From: Ectobius pallidus
Lineage: Eukaryota > Arthropoda > Insecta > Blattodea > Ectobiidae
Length of the DNA stretch: 64,000 nucleotides
Direction of reading: 5' to 3'
Assembly (NCBI GenBank): GCA_964059195.1
Contig: CAXKWD010000009.1
Coordinates: forward strand, 150,717,890-150,781,889
Positions within the stretch are counted from its first letter, which is position 1, and the number at the start of each line of letters is the position of its first letter. Under the pieces are notes generated by a model. It saw only the letters and a list, made by a program, of their open reading frames with translations. It was not told the DNA's origin and ran no database searches. The translations under genes were made by a program, and so were the position numbers. Below are positions 51,962 to 63,218 of this stretch, piece after piece.

Positions 51962-51975
51962 GACGCCTCCCCACT

Positions 51976-51990
51976 GCTGTAACACAAATC
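51976..51990 (-). other. Splice acceptor immediately 5' of the start codon
   Basis: Read on the minus strand, 'TTTGATTTGTGTTACAG' precedes CAGTGGGG and then the ATG 15 nt downstream. A pyrimidine-rich run ending in CAG is a good acceptor. It implies that the 5' UTR continues in one or more non-coding exons upstream, beyond 52 kb. The alternative CAG three bases further in is equally possible. The upstream exon and the promoter are not identified. Confidence 0.6.
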
Positions 51991-52219
51991 AAAGAGGCTA
52001 AAATATTTTTCCGCCAAATACAATTCCAAAAAGGCACGTCCTAGAAATTACAATGAATATATTGAGCGGTATATTATACCCTTAAACGTTAATGAAATAG
52101 ATATATTACAAAAACATATGTACAAATTTAGTACAGTATATTAGCATACTAAGTCAGTTTATTTAATACCTTATGATGTGTCGTTTTTTAAACACTGTGT
52201 AAATTTCTAAATACATATA

Positions 52220-52724
52220 CAGGCTGTTAATAAATAACACCGAAATAGTCTGCCTGTATATAGAGGGGACTTAGACAAGCATCTTTTATTCGGAGATTTT
52301 TGCTCTATGACGTAAAATGTGTATGTTACAGGGCATTACAGTTTGGTGCTCATAAGTAACAAATGAAGCGAAATGGGGTTAAAATTGTCATTAAATTGAC
52401 TTCTTAGTGATCGATAAAAACCTGATTCTTAATCATACATCAACAGTTATATCATATTTGAGAGTTTTCATAATCTGCAAAATTTACAGACTGGCCGCCA
52501 CTGCATTAGTTTTTTTATTCATAACTCCAGTGTTAGCAACGTAATTCCTTTGTTTTGCATTTTTTTTCTAATGTTAGAAGTCAGTGGCGGCCATGCTCTG
52601 GGAGATTTTATGCTGTAACAGGAAAAATTGAATCCATAGAGCAAAAATCTTCTAATAAAAGTTGCTTGTCTACGTCCCCTCTATACACAGGTAAAATATT
52701 TCGGTGTTATTCATCAACACCCTG
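52220..52724. mobile_element. MITE with about 95-bp inverted repeats, TATA flanks
   Basis: The ends CAGGCTGTTAATAAATAACA and TGTTATTCATCAACACCCTG are inverse. Pairing continues through 'CAAGCATCTTTTATTCGGAG' with its counterpart near 52655. TATA lies on both sides (52216-52219, 52725-52728). It contains a second inverted pair around 'GGCCGCCACTG' / 'CAGTGGCGGCC'. It lies about 250 nt upstream of DUOXA exon 1 and could be in a 5' intron. Confidence 0.75.
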
Positions 52725-53552
52725 TATATGAGGCTTTGTCCTGACTGACTGACAGAGAATCAATGTAGAGCCTAAGCTATAATAGGTAGAGACTTGGAAT
52801 TTTCACAGTACCTTCGTTTCATAATTTAAGTGCTCAGTAAGAAAGGATTTTGCAAAATGTTGTTTTTAAATGCCAAAAATTAAATGTTTTTGAGAATACT
52901 TAATCCTTTCTTGCACAGAATCATCAAATCCAAATCACGGTTCACATGACAACAATGTATTGTTGCCAGTGGTCTCAGGTAGATTTGGAAATAAATGATA
53001 CGGGACTTTGACAAATTAGAGAAGCTATCGATAGAATTCATTGGTATAAATAAATATTGAAGAATGAAATCCACGAAAATAATGCAGTCACATAACTTTC
53101 TCTACCCTCGACATAGAGAAAACAATACGAGGTATGGTAATATATATATTATTATAGCGCAGGTTTTTGGAGAGGGAAGTATGAAAGTGATATTGAATTA
53201 CTTTTTAATTTCATCCCCAAAACGGTTTTATGGTAACATGAGAGTGAGAAATAAAATATTCAGCAAAGACAATACAATTTTATGTTACCGGAATTTCTGT
53301 TTCTTCTTATTTGAACTTCTACCAGGCTTGGTGGATAGAAGCGATGGGATGCAAATTTCTACATCTTCTATGTGCCATAAAAAACTATATCAAGCGTTTT
53401 CTGAGCGAATAGTTTGAATGTGATAAGTTATTCTTCATTTCAAATTCTAAATACCTATAAAAGGACCTATAATTTGAAAATCGAAAGTCCTTCATACTTA
53501 ATTTGGAATTACAAAATACAAAACCCGGGCGACGCTGGGCCTTGTCATCTAT
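52725..53552 (+). mobile_element. Non-autonomous Helitron, family 1, decayed end
   Basis: It is colinear with 36026-36858 from 'GAGGCTTTGTCCTGACTGAC' to 'AAACCCGGGCGACGCTGGGC'. The terminal CTAGT has decayed to CTATA and the 5' TC end is replaced by the MITE junction. Confidence 0.7.
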
Positions 53553-54059
53553 AATGCTAAAAAAATGTTAAGAAAGCTGTTTTGTAAAATTTCGCGCCTG
53601 TCGCTTGTCTGTTGTTTGATGAATTCTGTGCAGTGACGTCACTCAGACGTGACAACAATGTGATTATGAATTTGGCTCAAGGCCCATGACGGCGGACTCT
53701 GACCTTTTCAGGGTGATCCTAACCTCACTTCCAGTCCAGGAGAATACTGCGTATTGCGTATTGCATCGGATATTTCAGAGATTTCCAGGTGATTGTTTCC
53801 TTGAAGATTGGTTTATTGTCTTCAATAAATGTTACATGCGAGAGATTTGTTTACAATTTTTGCACTCGACTGAGCAAATGCTCTTGGTCGGGAGCAGTTC
53901 AGAAATGGATGTAAATACAATCAATTAAATTCATTTCAAATAATAGAAAGGAATTTTCTAAAAGAAGAAAGTGGCAAATAAATATTTATATAATAATAAA
54001 CTTGATTAAAATTTTAACAATTCAGATTAATTAACGTTTCACATCTGCAGGTCAGGTAA
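53553..54059. other. Upstream region without recognised feature
   Basis: Includes 'GACGTCACTCAGACGTGACA' (53634-53653), two nearby ACGT-type words that resemble CRE/ATF sites by chance or function. No TATA-like promoter or exon could be assigned. Confidence 0.3.
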
Positions 54060-54264
54060 GGATTTGTTTGGTTTGGTTTCGTATTTGTTTGGGAGACCCG
54101 AAGGGAGAAGACCACTTGGAAGGTCTAGACGTAGGTGGGAGGACAATATTAGGATGGATGTAAGGGAAGTAGGATTTGCGAGGAATGGTTGGATGGAGTT
54201 AGGACAGAATAGGGTTGAATGGCGGGCTCAGGTAAGCGCGGCAATGAACCTCCGGGCTCCATAA
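54060..54264 (+). pseudogene. LINE C-terminal remnant
   Basis: 'RPEGRRPLGRSRRRWEDNIR' followed by 'MDVREVGFARNGWMELGQNR' and 'VEWRAQVSAAMNLRAP' then stop. This is the end of a non-LTR ORF2, where insect copies commonly read 'GRPRRRWEDNI.MDL.E' and 'DR..WR..V..AMN'. It is a short remnant with no polymerase. 54265-54689 shows nothing recognisable. Confidence 0.75.
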
Positions 54265-54689
54265 AATAGATAATATTTCTTTAGCTTGCTTAGGAATTGC
54301 CTATTGCTATTGAGTGAGTGTAATTATATGTCACTTTTTATGGACACGTCAACTGCTGCAATTTTGCACAAATTTATTAATTTTTGAAAAATTGAAAAAT
54401 CACTGTAACTCCCTTGATATTAAAAACAATAAATCCGTTTAAGGTTATTATACCACCTAAGAGTAGTAACAAACACCAACCATTAGCTTAAGGGGTGGAA
54501 AAAATAAGGGTTGAGGAGACACAAAAAATCACGACTTCCTTTAGACACAGTATAAAATCCGTTCGAAGTTACTGTAAACTTTCTAAAACTTTCGTCTGAA
54601 ACAATTTTTGCAAGGGGTGACCAAAATGAGGCCTTAGTAGTCACAACATGGGGCAAGAGGCGAATAGCTTATAAGTGCCTGGGCTGGTG

Positions 54690-55260
54690 ATTAGTAGGGC
54701 AAGGCATTTAATGACCTAAAATAGTGAAAAATTACACGAAATTTAAAGAAAATGACCAATAAATTTTCCATTATTAGTTATATTTAGTTTTTTATAGTAA
54801 TAAATTGCTAAAAGGAATTTAACGTCTGGCAGTGCGTTATATATGAATTTACAATATAAAAACACACTTATTTTATTAATAACAAGTAAGTAAATCTATA
54901 CTACTTGGACACCCTTAGCGAAAGAAAACATTCCGACCTGGCATGCCCATCAAATTGCCTCTACAAATATGTGCCATTTAAAAAATAAGAAAAAATCTTT
55001 ATTGCTAGAAGACAAACTGCAAATAATATACCTGAATTAAAATGAACTATGAACACTTGGTGGAGATTCTCAAATAAAAACGATTGTCTGTTGTCTGAAA
55101 GTAACGATTTGTACATGGAAAAGCTCCTCTCTACCTCCACTGAAACATGACCTAAAAATTCAGAAAATGACCTAAAAATTACCAAATAATGACCTATCTC
55201 TTGAAAAACGACGAAATATGCAAAATAAAGCAAAAACAAAACAACACAAATTGCACTTAT
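54690..55260 (-). pseudogene. hAT-related element with transposase C-terminal remnant
   Basis: The left edge 'GGGCAAGGCATTTAATGACC' resembles the hAT end at 45710. On the minus strand the frame 55239-54961 includes 'VEVERSFSMYKSLLSDNRQS' and 'FLFENLHQVFIVHFNSG'. That is the hAT dimerisation block ('ERSFS', 'LSD.R', 'ENL'). The catalytic domain is gone. Its non-coding part (54850-55020) recurs at 31120-31285. Confidence 0.7.
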
Positions 55261-55439
55261 TTAGTCAATTATTTCATGATACACATTTATATATATTCAA
55301 TCTATCTTTTAACTTTCATATAAAAAAGATGCGCGATTCCTTAATTATTATAGTGATTAGTATTTGGGATATCCTTCACTTCACTGAGTGACTTCCTATT
55401 TCGTGGCTTGTCATTGTTAACACAGAACGCGGCCAAGGA

Positions 55440-55475
55440 CTAGAACCCGCGACATCTGTACTGTGAATGTCTTCA
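55440..55475 (-). repeat. Possible SINE B-box remnant
   Basis: On the minus strand 'GATGTCGCGGGTTCTAGTCC' resembles a pol III B-box. No A-box or body was recognised nearby, so support is weak. Confidence 0.25.
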
Positions 55476-55734
55476 TGCCTTATCTAGAGCCGTTTGTTGA
55501 TGGTTTTCCCAGCAGGATTGGATATTTCCTTGCTATTACTCATCGCAGTTAATTTATACAGTTTCTTGCAATAAACAAACTGCAGGATTTGTTCTACTGC
55601 GCATGAGCGATGTATTAACAGTTACCTAATGGGCTCTGATTCCTGCTGGAACGATAACAACTCAATCTGCATACTATAGCTGTTGTTGCTAATATTATTA
55701 AGGGTTAGAATAGTACTTTATAAAAATGTCTGCC

Positions 55735-56380
55735 CTATGTCTGTACGCGCGATAACTCGAATACGCTTTATCGGACTTTCATGAAATAAACAAAGAAAAT
55801 CCCATAAATATCGATGATATATCAAATAATAATATATTGATGATATATAATCAAATAATTATGAAAATTAACTTTATTAACAAATTCAACATAATATATT
55901 TATAGTCAAGTTATACTGAATTGCACCCTTCCAGACAAATTAAAGATATAAAATATACCTTGTCCACCAAAATATACTCTCTTGGTATACACATAACTTT
56001 CATGGGACGAAGCCTATTAATTTTGGTGCAGAGCGACGACTAATTGACGGTTTAATCATCACTATCTCTTGCCTATATACATAAGAGGCTTTGTCCTGAC
56101 TGACTGACTGACTGACAGAGAATCAACGTATTGATGATATATAATCAAATAATTATGAAAATTAAATTTAACAACAAATTTAACATAATATACTAATAAT
56201 CAAATACTAATTACACCCTTCCAAACAAATTAAAGATATAAAACATACCTTGCCCACCAAAATATACTCTCTTAGCATACACACTTATAACTTCCATGGG
56301 ACAAAACCTATTGATTTTGGTGCAAAACGCTTGACTGGTAATAGAGCAACGACTAATTAACGGTTTAAAAATAACAAATC
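55735..56380. repeat. Repeat F remnant and a 230-bp direct duplication
   Basis: 55735-55790 is a repeat F piece. 55835-56055 and 56131-56365 are direct repeats sharing 'TTGATGATATATAATCAAAT', 'CAAATTAAAGATATAAAA' and 'CCACCAAAATATACTCTCTT'. Between them lies a 45-nt piece 'GAGGCTTTGTCCTGACTGAC', which is the 5' end of a family 1 Helitron. Confidence 0.7.
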
Positions 56381-56477
56381 ACACAGAGTGTTTCAAACAT
56401 ACTTTTACAAACTTCGAGCATGGGTTCCTTATACCAAAAGTTCATATGAATATAGGTCCCATAAATATTTGATTTTC

Positions 56478-56630
56478 GCCGTGGGTGAGTCGGTAGCGCG
56501 CCTGCCTTCCACTCCGGCGGCCCGGGTTCGATTCCCGGCCGGTAGTGAAAAATCCCTTTCCCGGGTTCAGGACTGGGTGTTTGTCAGTAGGTTAAGTCTT
56601 CGGTTAAGATAATGCACATTGTGCGCGATT
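56478..56630 (+). repeat. SINE family F (single copy here)
   Basis: 'CGTGGGTGAGTCGGTAGCGC' (A-box) and 'GGCCCGGGTTCGATTCCCGG' (B-box) are spaced as in tRNA. The 3' body continues 'GAAAAATCCCTTTCCCGGG' and 'GGTTAAGTCTTCGGTTAAG'. Both boxes are well kept. No second copy was seen in this window. Confidence 0.65.
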
Positions 56631-56879
56631 CCTTAATTTTAAATAATTCTTTGATTTCTCGTTAGGAACTCTTCAACACATAGGTACACTCATAACACCT
56701 CAACACACAAAACTCATAACAAATCCTCGAAATTCTTCTAGACATGCATGCACTCGTCGAATCATGGAATCGAAAAATTAAAATCTGGTGTGAAATTTCC
56801 CCTCTTAGTATGATTACTATGTATGACATTCTCTCCATGTCAATTGGTTGTAAAATGAAGAGAATGTCGTTACCACATC

Positions 56880-57495
56880 ACATCTCATCCCCGAAGGATA
56901 CACAACCCAAATAAAATGTGATTAATGCACTCACGGAACTTTCTTTCTGAACAATACAATTTTCTCACTTCACTTTCTGACATAAAATAAGAGGCCGTAA
57001 TGCAGAGCGCGTATTCAGTTGTTTCAACCTGATTCAAAGCCTTACTATACACCAGGCAAGACTGAGTTTCTACAAACAATGAATGGCCTATAACTACCCT
57101 TCAGATAATTTTTTCGAAAAAATGTTTCAAACAAAAGTTTTAGCTGGTAGTATAAGCACTTCATGTACAAAATTGAAACAAAACAGTTAGAGCAGTTTTC
57201 GATAAAATGGCGAAAAACTAAAATTTCTTCATGTAAAGTTCCCTTAAAAATAAGAGCAAGTCGTCGCCAATCTTCGTGTCACATCCCCAGAAGACATCTT
57301 ACCCAAATACAAAATTTTGTTTTCATACGATTTCTTGTTTTGGAGCTAGGCTGTCCATATACACACACAGACGCTTCTGAAAATAGTATTTTTGTATTCA
57401 AGGGATCTGAAAACATGTATTTATGTTGAAAAATCATCTTGGAATATAGGGGTGGACACAATATCTCCTCTACCTATGGTACCTATGGTACTACC
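56880..57495 (-). repeat. Dispersed repeat D, copy with reiterated end
   Basis: It runs from 'CATCCCCGAAGGATACACAA' to a fourfold reiteration of 'CTACCTATGGTAC' (about 57465-57515). Internal words 'CTTCATGTAAAGTTCCCTTA' match the other copies. Confidence 0.6.
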
Positions 57496-57499
57496 TATG

Positions 57500-58006
57500 G
57501 TACTATGGTACTAACATAAACTTGAACATTGTAAGCCTTTGTTTATTAAATCAAAAGTTATGACCGTTATAAATTTATACATATACAATGTGTTATTGTA
57601 TACCAGGAATAATCTACCAAGTCAACAACTTAGACAGGACGTACATTCACACAACACAAGAAATAGAAACTTTATTGATGTACCTTTTTACAGGCTATCT
57701 ATGTCACTCAAAAGTTATCATGTAGTGTGAATGAAATGTTATAATATGCTATCAATAAGTGTGCTTAATTACCCAGTTGAAAAGTTTAAACATAAGCTAT
57801 ATGACTGGTTAGTTGGTCATCCATTTTATTCCCTAGACGAGTTCTTTGAATTTAGTACTAAATCAATTATCTTTTGATATTTTAATTCTTGGTTGTTTGT
57901 AAATTATTTTGTTTATAGTACTATTATGTATGTATATGTAGGCATGCATTTTAAATGTAAAACTGACTTTGTCTATTGCTTCTTTGTAACCTTAATGACA
58001 ATAGAA

Positions 58007-58073
<67 letters not shown>

Positions 58074-58075
58074 GT
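57500..58075 (+). pseudogene. LINE C-terminal fragment with (ATT)n tail
   Basis: The frame from 57539 encodes 'VHSHNTRNRNFIDVPFYRLS', the HNTR block of CR1/jockey-like LINEs. After a frame break, 'YPVEKFKHKLYDWLVGH' and 'PFYSLDEFFEF' continue (57771-57860). The copy ends in (ATT)n at 58009-58075. It resembles the 19742-20350 fragment in layout (xNxxSLDE plus UTR plus ATT tail), so both may belong to one family. Confidence 0.75.
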
Positions 58076-58394
58076 AGGTATTTTGAACGTACAGTCTTGA
58101 GTCTCATGATTTTACTGACCACGGTTCCCCTCCTCAACATGTTGCTTCAGTTTGTGAAACATGTTCCAATCTCGGTCGTGACGCATCTGCACGAATGTAG
58201 TGAGATCCTTAAGCAGCCTCACACCCGAAACTATTTTAGTAATGGTTCATCTCTGTGTATGAACATTTAACACAGGACTTATCTTCGCTATTTCACTTAG
58301 TTATCGTAGTCTTTAAAATTAACCCATGACAGTATAAACATATGCACCTCAATGTTGCACGGCCTACTGGTAAACCCAACTGAAGTAAAATAAT

Positions 58395-58690
58395 AATATA
58401 CTAGCAGGTGTGCCCGCGGCTTTGCCCGCGATTATTTACTCAACTGATAGATGTTTTGTTTAAATGATTTATTTAACAGAAGAATAATTGAAAACATTAT
58501 ATTTATTAACGCTGACATCGTTTTTACATAAATGTTCCATCCTATTTTGTCTTCTTTTACATGCTTAGGGCTTCCATATTTCTCAACTAAAAATACAAAG
58601 CCTACAGCTATAAATAACGTATCAGTGGATAGGATTTTTTTTTTTACCGACTTCTGATATGGCACAAACTCATCGGCAAACCCTTAAGCT
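58395..58690 (-). mobile_element. Helitron family 2, 3' end
   Basis: On the minus strand 'CGCGGGCAAAGCCGCGGGCA', CACCTG and CTAGT end the element at 58400. It shares this end with 13066-13103. 5' end not found. 58076-58394 contains nothing recognisable. Confidence 0.6.
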
Positions 58691-58849
58691 GTCCCTTATT
58701 CTACTGTACATCAAAATGTGAAGTGAGAAAAAGATATTCTCTGTCAAGGGTAGAGAAAGTTATGTGACTGCTTCACATTGTACATGATCATTATTATTGA
58801 TATTACTATTATAGTTTTCATCGCCGTTACTTATCTTCTTTGTTACTTC

Positions 58850-59376
58850 CTCTGCCCATACCATAGGTACTATAGGTAGAGGAAGTATTGTTTTCAACCC
58901 CGAAATTCGAAGTTCAGTTTTTAACATAAATACACGTTTTGAAATCCCCTGAATTCAAAAATACTGTTTCCAGAAACGTGTGTATGTTTCTGTGAACAGC
59001 CTAGCTCCAGAACGGAAAATCGTACAAAAGCAATATTTTATATTTGACTTAGGTACTTTATGAGAATGTGACATGAAGAAAATCTAGTTTTTTCGCGATT
59101 TTCTCGAAAACGACTCTAACGATTTAGTTTAAATTTTGAACATAAAGTGCTTACATTAACAGCTAAAACTTTTATTTCAAACTTTTTTTCGAATAAAATC
59201 TCTGAAGGGTAGTTATAAGCCACCCTCTTGTTATAGAAACTCAGTCTTGCCTGGTGAAGAATAAAGCTTTGCATCAGGTTGAAACAACTGAATACGGCCT
59301 CTTATTCTATATATCAGAATGTGAAGTGAGAAAAATGTATTGGCCATGCTTAGAGTAAAGAAAGTTATATGAGTAC
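58850..59376 (+). repeat. Dispersed repeat D, shorter copy
   Basis: It starts ACTTCCTCTGCCCATACC and 'GGTACTATAGGTAGAGGAAG' and ends near 'AGTAAAGAAAGTTATATGAG', where a Helitron abuts. Internally it has one half only, unlike the 43320 copy. Confidence 0.65.
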
Positions 59377-60168
59377 ACTAGGTTAAAAGACCCGGCGTCG
59401 CCCGGGTTTTGTATTTTGTAATTGGAAATTAGCTTATGAAGGATTTTCAATTTTAAATTCTAGGTCCTTATATAGGCATTTATAATTTGAAATAGGAAGA
59501 ACGACTTAATACACTCAAACTATTCCCTCAGAAAACGCTTGATATAGTTTTTTATGGCTCATAGACGATCTAGAATGTTGCATCCCATCGCTTGTACAGT
59601 GCACAGCAAGCCTGGTAGAGGTTTAAATAAGAAGAAACAGAAATTCCTGTAACATAAAATTGTATTATCGAGGCGGGAAATTTCCCACTCTTATGTTACC
59701 ATAAAGCATTATCACTTTCATACTTTTCTCTCCAAAAACCTGCGATATAATATAATAATATACACATTACCATAACTCGTTTTGTTTTCTCTATGTCCAG
59801 GGTACAGAAAGTTATGTGATTCCATTATTTTAGTGGATTTCATTCTGTAATATTTATTTATAACATGAATTATTTTGATAACTTCTCTTATTTGTCAAAA
59901 GTGCATTTCATTTGTTTTTTCCAAGCCCACCTGATACCATATGGCAACAATATATTCTGTGATTTGGAATTGATAATTCTATGTAAAAAGGGATTAAGTA
60001 TTTTCAAAAACATTTTAATTTTTGGCATTTAGAATCAGAATTTTTCAAAATCCTTTCTTAGTGAGCCCATACATTATGAAACGAAGGTACTGTCAAAATT
60101 CCAAGTCTCTACCTGTTATAGTTTAGGCTGTACGTTGATTCTTGTCATTCAGTCAGTCAGGACAAAGC

Positions 60169-60208
<40 letters not shown>
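59377..60208 (-). mobile_element. Non-autonomous Helitron, family 1, 832 bp
   Basis: On the minus strand it begins TCTCTATATATA with an expanded (TA)n tract and AAAAGGCTTTGTCCTGACTG. It ends CCCGGGCGACGCCGGGTC, TTTTAAC, CTAGT. It is the same length as 36026-36858. Confidence 0.85.
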
Positions 60209-60597
60209 TTAATCAGATTTTATTTGGATTGTGTATCCTTCGGGGATGCGATATGTTGTGGTAACGACACTCTCTTCATTTTTACAATCACTTTGCCTTA
60301 GAGGTAAAAGCATTTATTTGGGCACAGGAAGTTAAGTGTTTCACGCCACTGTTGGGATGCGTACACAAACTATCTATCATACGCTACAACGCTTCCACTT
60401 ATATGAATTAGTTTGGAATCCGGTATACATTGCCACGTGTGTTCAGTGACATTTGAGAGTGAGATCCTTGTTCACTGGAAGGTCGCCATGACCAACTCTA
60501 ATTGCCCGCGGAGAGAAGACAAACCCATTCTCCTGGGAGGCAGGGGGCTCTGGAAATCATATGGGTTCAGTTTGAATATACATTTTAACTAGGTTAA

Positions 60598-61480
60598 AAG
60601 ACCCGACATCGTCCGGGTTTTGTATTTTGTAATTGGAAATTAACTTATGAAGGACTTTAGATTTTAAAATTCTAGGTCCTTATATAGGTATCTAGAATTT
60701 GAAATAGGAAGAACGACTTATCACACTGAAATTATTCCCTCAGAAAACGCTTCATATAGCTTTTTTTTATGGGTCATAGAGGATCTAGAATTTTGCATCC
60801 CATCGCTTGTACAGTACACAGCAAGCCTGGTAGGGGTTCAAATAAGAAGAAACAGAAATTCCGGTAACATAAAATTGTATTGTCTTGCGGAATATTTTAT
60901 TTCTTACCCTCATGTTACCTTACAACTGTTTCGGGGATGATTCTACATCAAAATGTGAAGTGAGAAAATGTTATTCTCCAAGTTGAGAATAGAGAAAGTT
61001 ATGTGACTGCATCACATTTAGGGTGGCTATTTCTAAAATGTCAGAGAGGAGGACACTTCTTCGGTAATCTAGCATAGTATAAAACTTCGGGCATGGACGG
61101 CTGGACAGAAAATATTACATGGTATAACCCTGACTAATTTTGCTCAATAACTGAATTTATATAAAGTAAATGATTATACACTGCAAAAAGGGATTGGCAG
61201 GAACATATGGGAAAATACAAATTTTATTAATACGCTTTACCGATCAGCTCTCGAAAAGGGGGACAAATCAACGTCCGGCATAAAGCTGCGCCGGATGGAG
61301 GACTACTTAGCAAAAAGCCTTCCAGTCCGGCCAAGAGCCGGACGTCTGGCCACCCCAAATTCTGGATTATTTTCGTGGATTTCATTCTTCAATATTTATT
61401 TACACCAATGAATTATATCGGAAGCTTCTCTTTGTCAAAGTCCCATATCATTTACTTCCAAAGCTACCTGAGATCTCTGT
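60598..61480 (-). mobile_element. Helitron family 1 copy split by another element
   Basis: The 3' end CTAGT (60602-60598 on the minus strand) and colinear body run to about 60945. The body resumes at about 61365 ('GGATTATTTTCGTGGATTTC') up to about 61480. The intervening part holds a nested element and other repeat sequence. The hairpin has mutated (CCCGGACGATGTCGGG). Confidence 0.7.
61020..61362. mobile_element. Nested element with GGGTGGC / GCCACCC ends
   Basis: 'TTTAGGGTGGC' and 'GCCACCCCAAA' are inverse and lie inside the Helitron. The interior includes 'GTCCGGCATAAAGCTGCGCC' and 'CCGGACGTCTGGCCACCCC'. No target duplication is evident, so superfamily assignment is not possible. Confidence 0.5.
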
Positions 61481-61738
61481 GACGTAACATTAAGCAATAT
61501 ATATATAAGGAACATCCTTAGGCTTATTTATTCGATAGGCAGTCATAATAAAATTTTAATTATACTGTCTTATTTAATAAAATTTAGTTTATTTGCTTCT
61601 AAGGTGCCGCCCAAAATAACACATGTTCATGGCCTGGGGCCTATTATAAGTATCAGACGAAGAAGGTCCACAAACATTATTACAGTACCATCGCCATATC
61701 AGTAGATACATCAGTTATATTTTTTATATAACTTTTTA

Positions 61739-61890
61739 GTAACTAATTTATGTGTAGATATAAAAGAGGGCCTAAAACTGTCTCTTGGGGTACTCCAATT
61801 TTTAAATTTTGTAGTTTCACTAAATTCTTTATCGATTTTGACTGAGCTCTATTACTTAGATAATACTGGAATGAATTTTAAATATTTCCT
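61739..61890 (-). pseudogene. LINE reverse transcriptase fragment
   Basis: On the minus strand the translation reads 'FQYYLSNRAQSKSIKNLV' and 'KIGVPQETVLGPLLYLHIN' then stop. This is the reverse transcriptase block 'Y.S.R.Q...... GVPQGSVLGPLLF...IND' of CR1/jockey-type LINEs, with the second Gly replaced by Glu. Only about 50 residues remain. Confidence 0.75.
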
Positions 61891-61949
61891 TCAATGGATT
61901 TGTTACTTACTGGAAAGAATGCCGGTAAGTTGAAGTTGAGTTTCCGGTA

Positions 61950-62320
61950 GACTTGAGCACTACTAGAGTCCGACTGCAGAGGAACTCAACAGGAGCGGCG
62001 TTGCGGTAGTGTGACGGACTCCTCCGGCAAGGTCCCACACAGTGACCTTGCTTTCAGGGCTACCAGCTGATCTGGCCCTTACGGAAGTCCACTCACTCCC
62101 AAAGGGATCTTATTCTTACCAGTCCGCGGTGGTCAAAAGCAAACATAACCACGGCCCTTTAAGGGCGTAGGCAGAGGTTAAACTATCTTTTGAGACGTCT
62201 TTAAAATCGGTCTTAAGAGGGGACACTTGGTAAAGCCGCATGACAAATCAATGTAGAAACCACGGCCTCTGAAGGCTTATTCTGTTCCTGATATTGAATA
62301 GAGAAGGCCATGACCGCACT
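61950..62320. other. GC-richer unexplained block
   Basis: This block is richer in G+C than its surroundings ('CAGGAGCGGCGTTGCGGTAG', 'CCACGGCCCTTTAAGGGCGT', 'ACCACGGCCTCTGAAGGC'). The related words CCACGGCC.. occur twice. No long open frame or pol III box was recognised. It lies about 10 kb upstream of the DUOXA ATG and could be an unknown repeat or hold a non-coding exon. The open frame 62417-62647 beyond it has no recognised domain. Confidence 0.3.
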
Positions 62321-62659
62321 GCTGGAAATGTATGTTCAAGTATAGCTATTAATAATTTTAAAACATTAAGTAAATAGTGCGCTATAGTCTAACATACTTG
62401 TCTATTTGTTGCAATTATGAAAGCAAGTCGTAACGCACAAAGGACAGTGATTAAGGCAGCACGCACGAGACGTTTCACGTACCCTGGGCTGCATCCCCCG
62501 ATTCAACTTAACCGACAGAAGGAAAAACATGCTACAAAGAACGAAGAAGTACCTTCGTCTAGTAGCATCTCATCTCCTATACAGGTAGGAAATTACGAAC
62601 ATATTTTTCGGTCTTGGAAGATGAAACTCCATTTGAAAGAAACTTAAGAGCAGATGTGA

Positions 62660-63205
62660 TAAAACAGGCTCACCAACATAGGGAATATAACGACAGATTC
62701 CGTATTAGAAAGCGCAGAATGGGAAAAACAACATCAGATTCGAGTTCCCTGGCCCAGAAAACCCCTGCAAAATGAGTTTCGTCCAAATCGATGAATGTTT
62801 GCCCATTTAGGCCCAATGTCATTATCCCTCTTCCAAGTTGAAAATTTCAGATGTCTGCGTGGCTTGACATTATAAACAGACGAATCGACCAACGTGGGCT
62901 TACAAAATGAAGCAATGCTTTTCTTTCCAAATTATGACAAAAAAAAAGGGCAAAGACACCTGCAACTAATTTGACAAATGAAATGTATTACTGATAACTG
63001 ATGCTTGGATGCGAAAAAGAAATGCACATTTTCTGCCAGTTTTTCACTCATAACTCGCGAACGAAAGCGAAAGTAAAAAAAATCGGCTTCAAGGTGAATT
63101 CGCCCACCCTTTAATCCATCTATGTTTAAAATTTTAGATCTCTGCGTTCAGTAGATTTCGCTGGGCATAGCGCACAAGCAGACAGAAAGACGAACACTTC
63201 CTTTT
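62660..63205. repeat. Helitron family 2 / repeat I copy
   Basis: 'CATCAGATTCGAGTTCCCTG', 'GAGTTTCGTCCAAATCGATG' and, further on, 'TTCAAGGTGAATTCGCCCAC' and 'AGATCTCTGCGTTCAGTAGA' join the two sequence groups seen apart at 12545 and 39650. They are thus parts of one larger element. Confidence 0.55.
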
Positions 63206-63218
63206 ATTATTATTATTG

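Noticed and set aside
62417..62647. Possible N-terminal exon of a gene
   Set aside because: No recognised domain, no supported splice context, and the following sequence is Helitron-related repeat.
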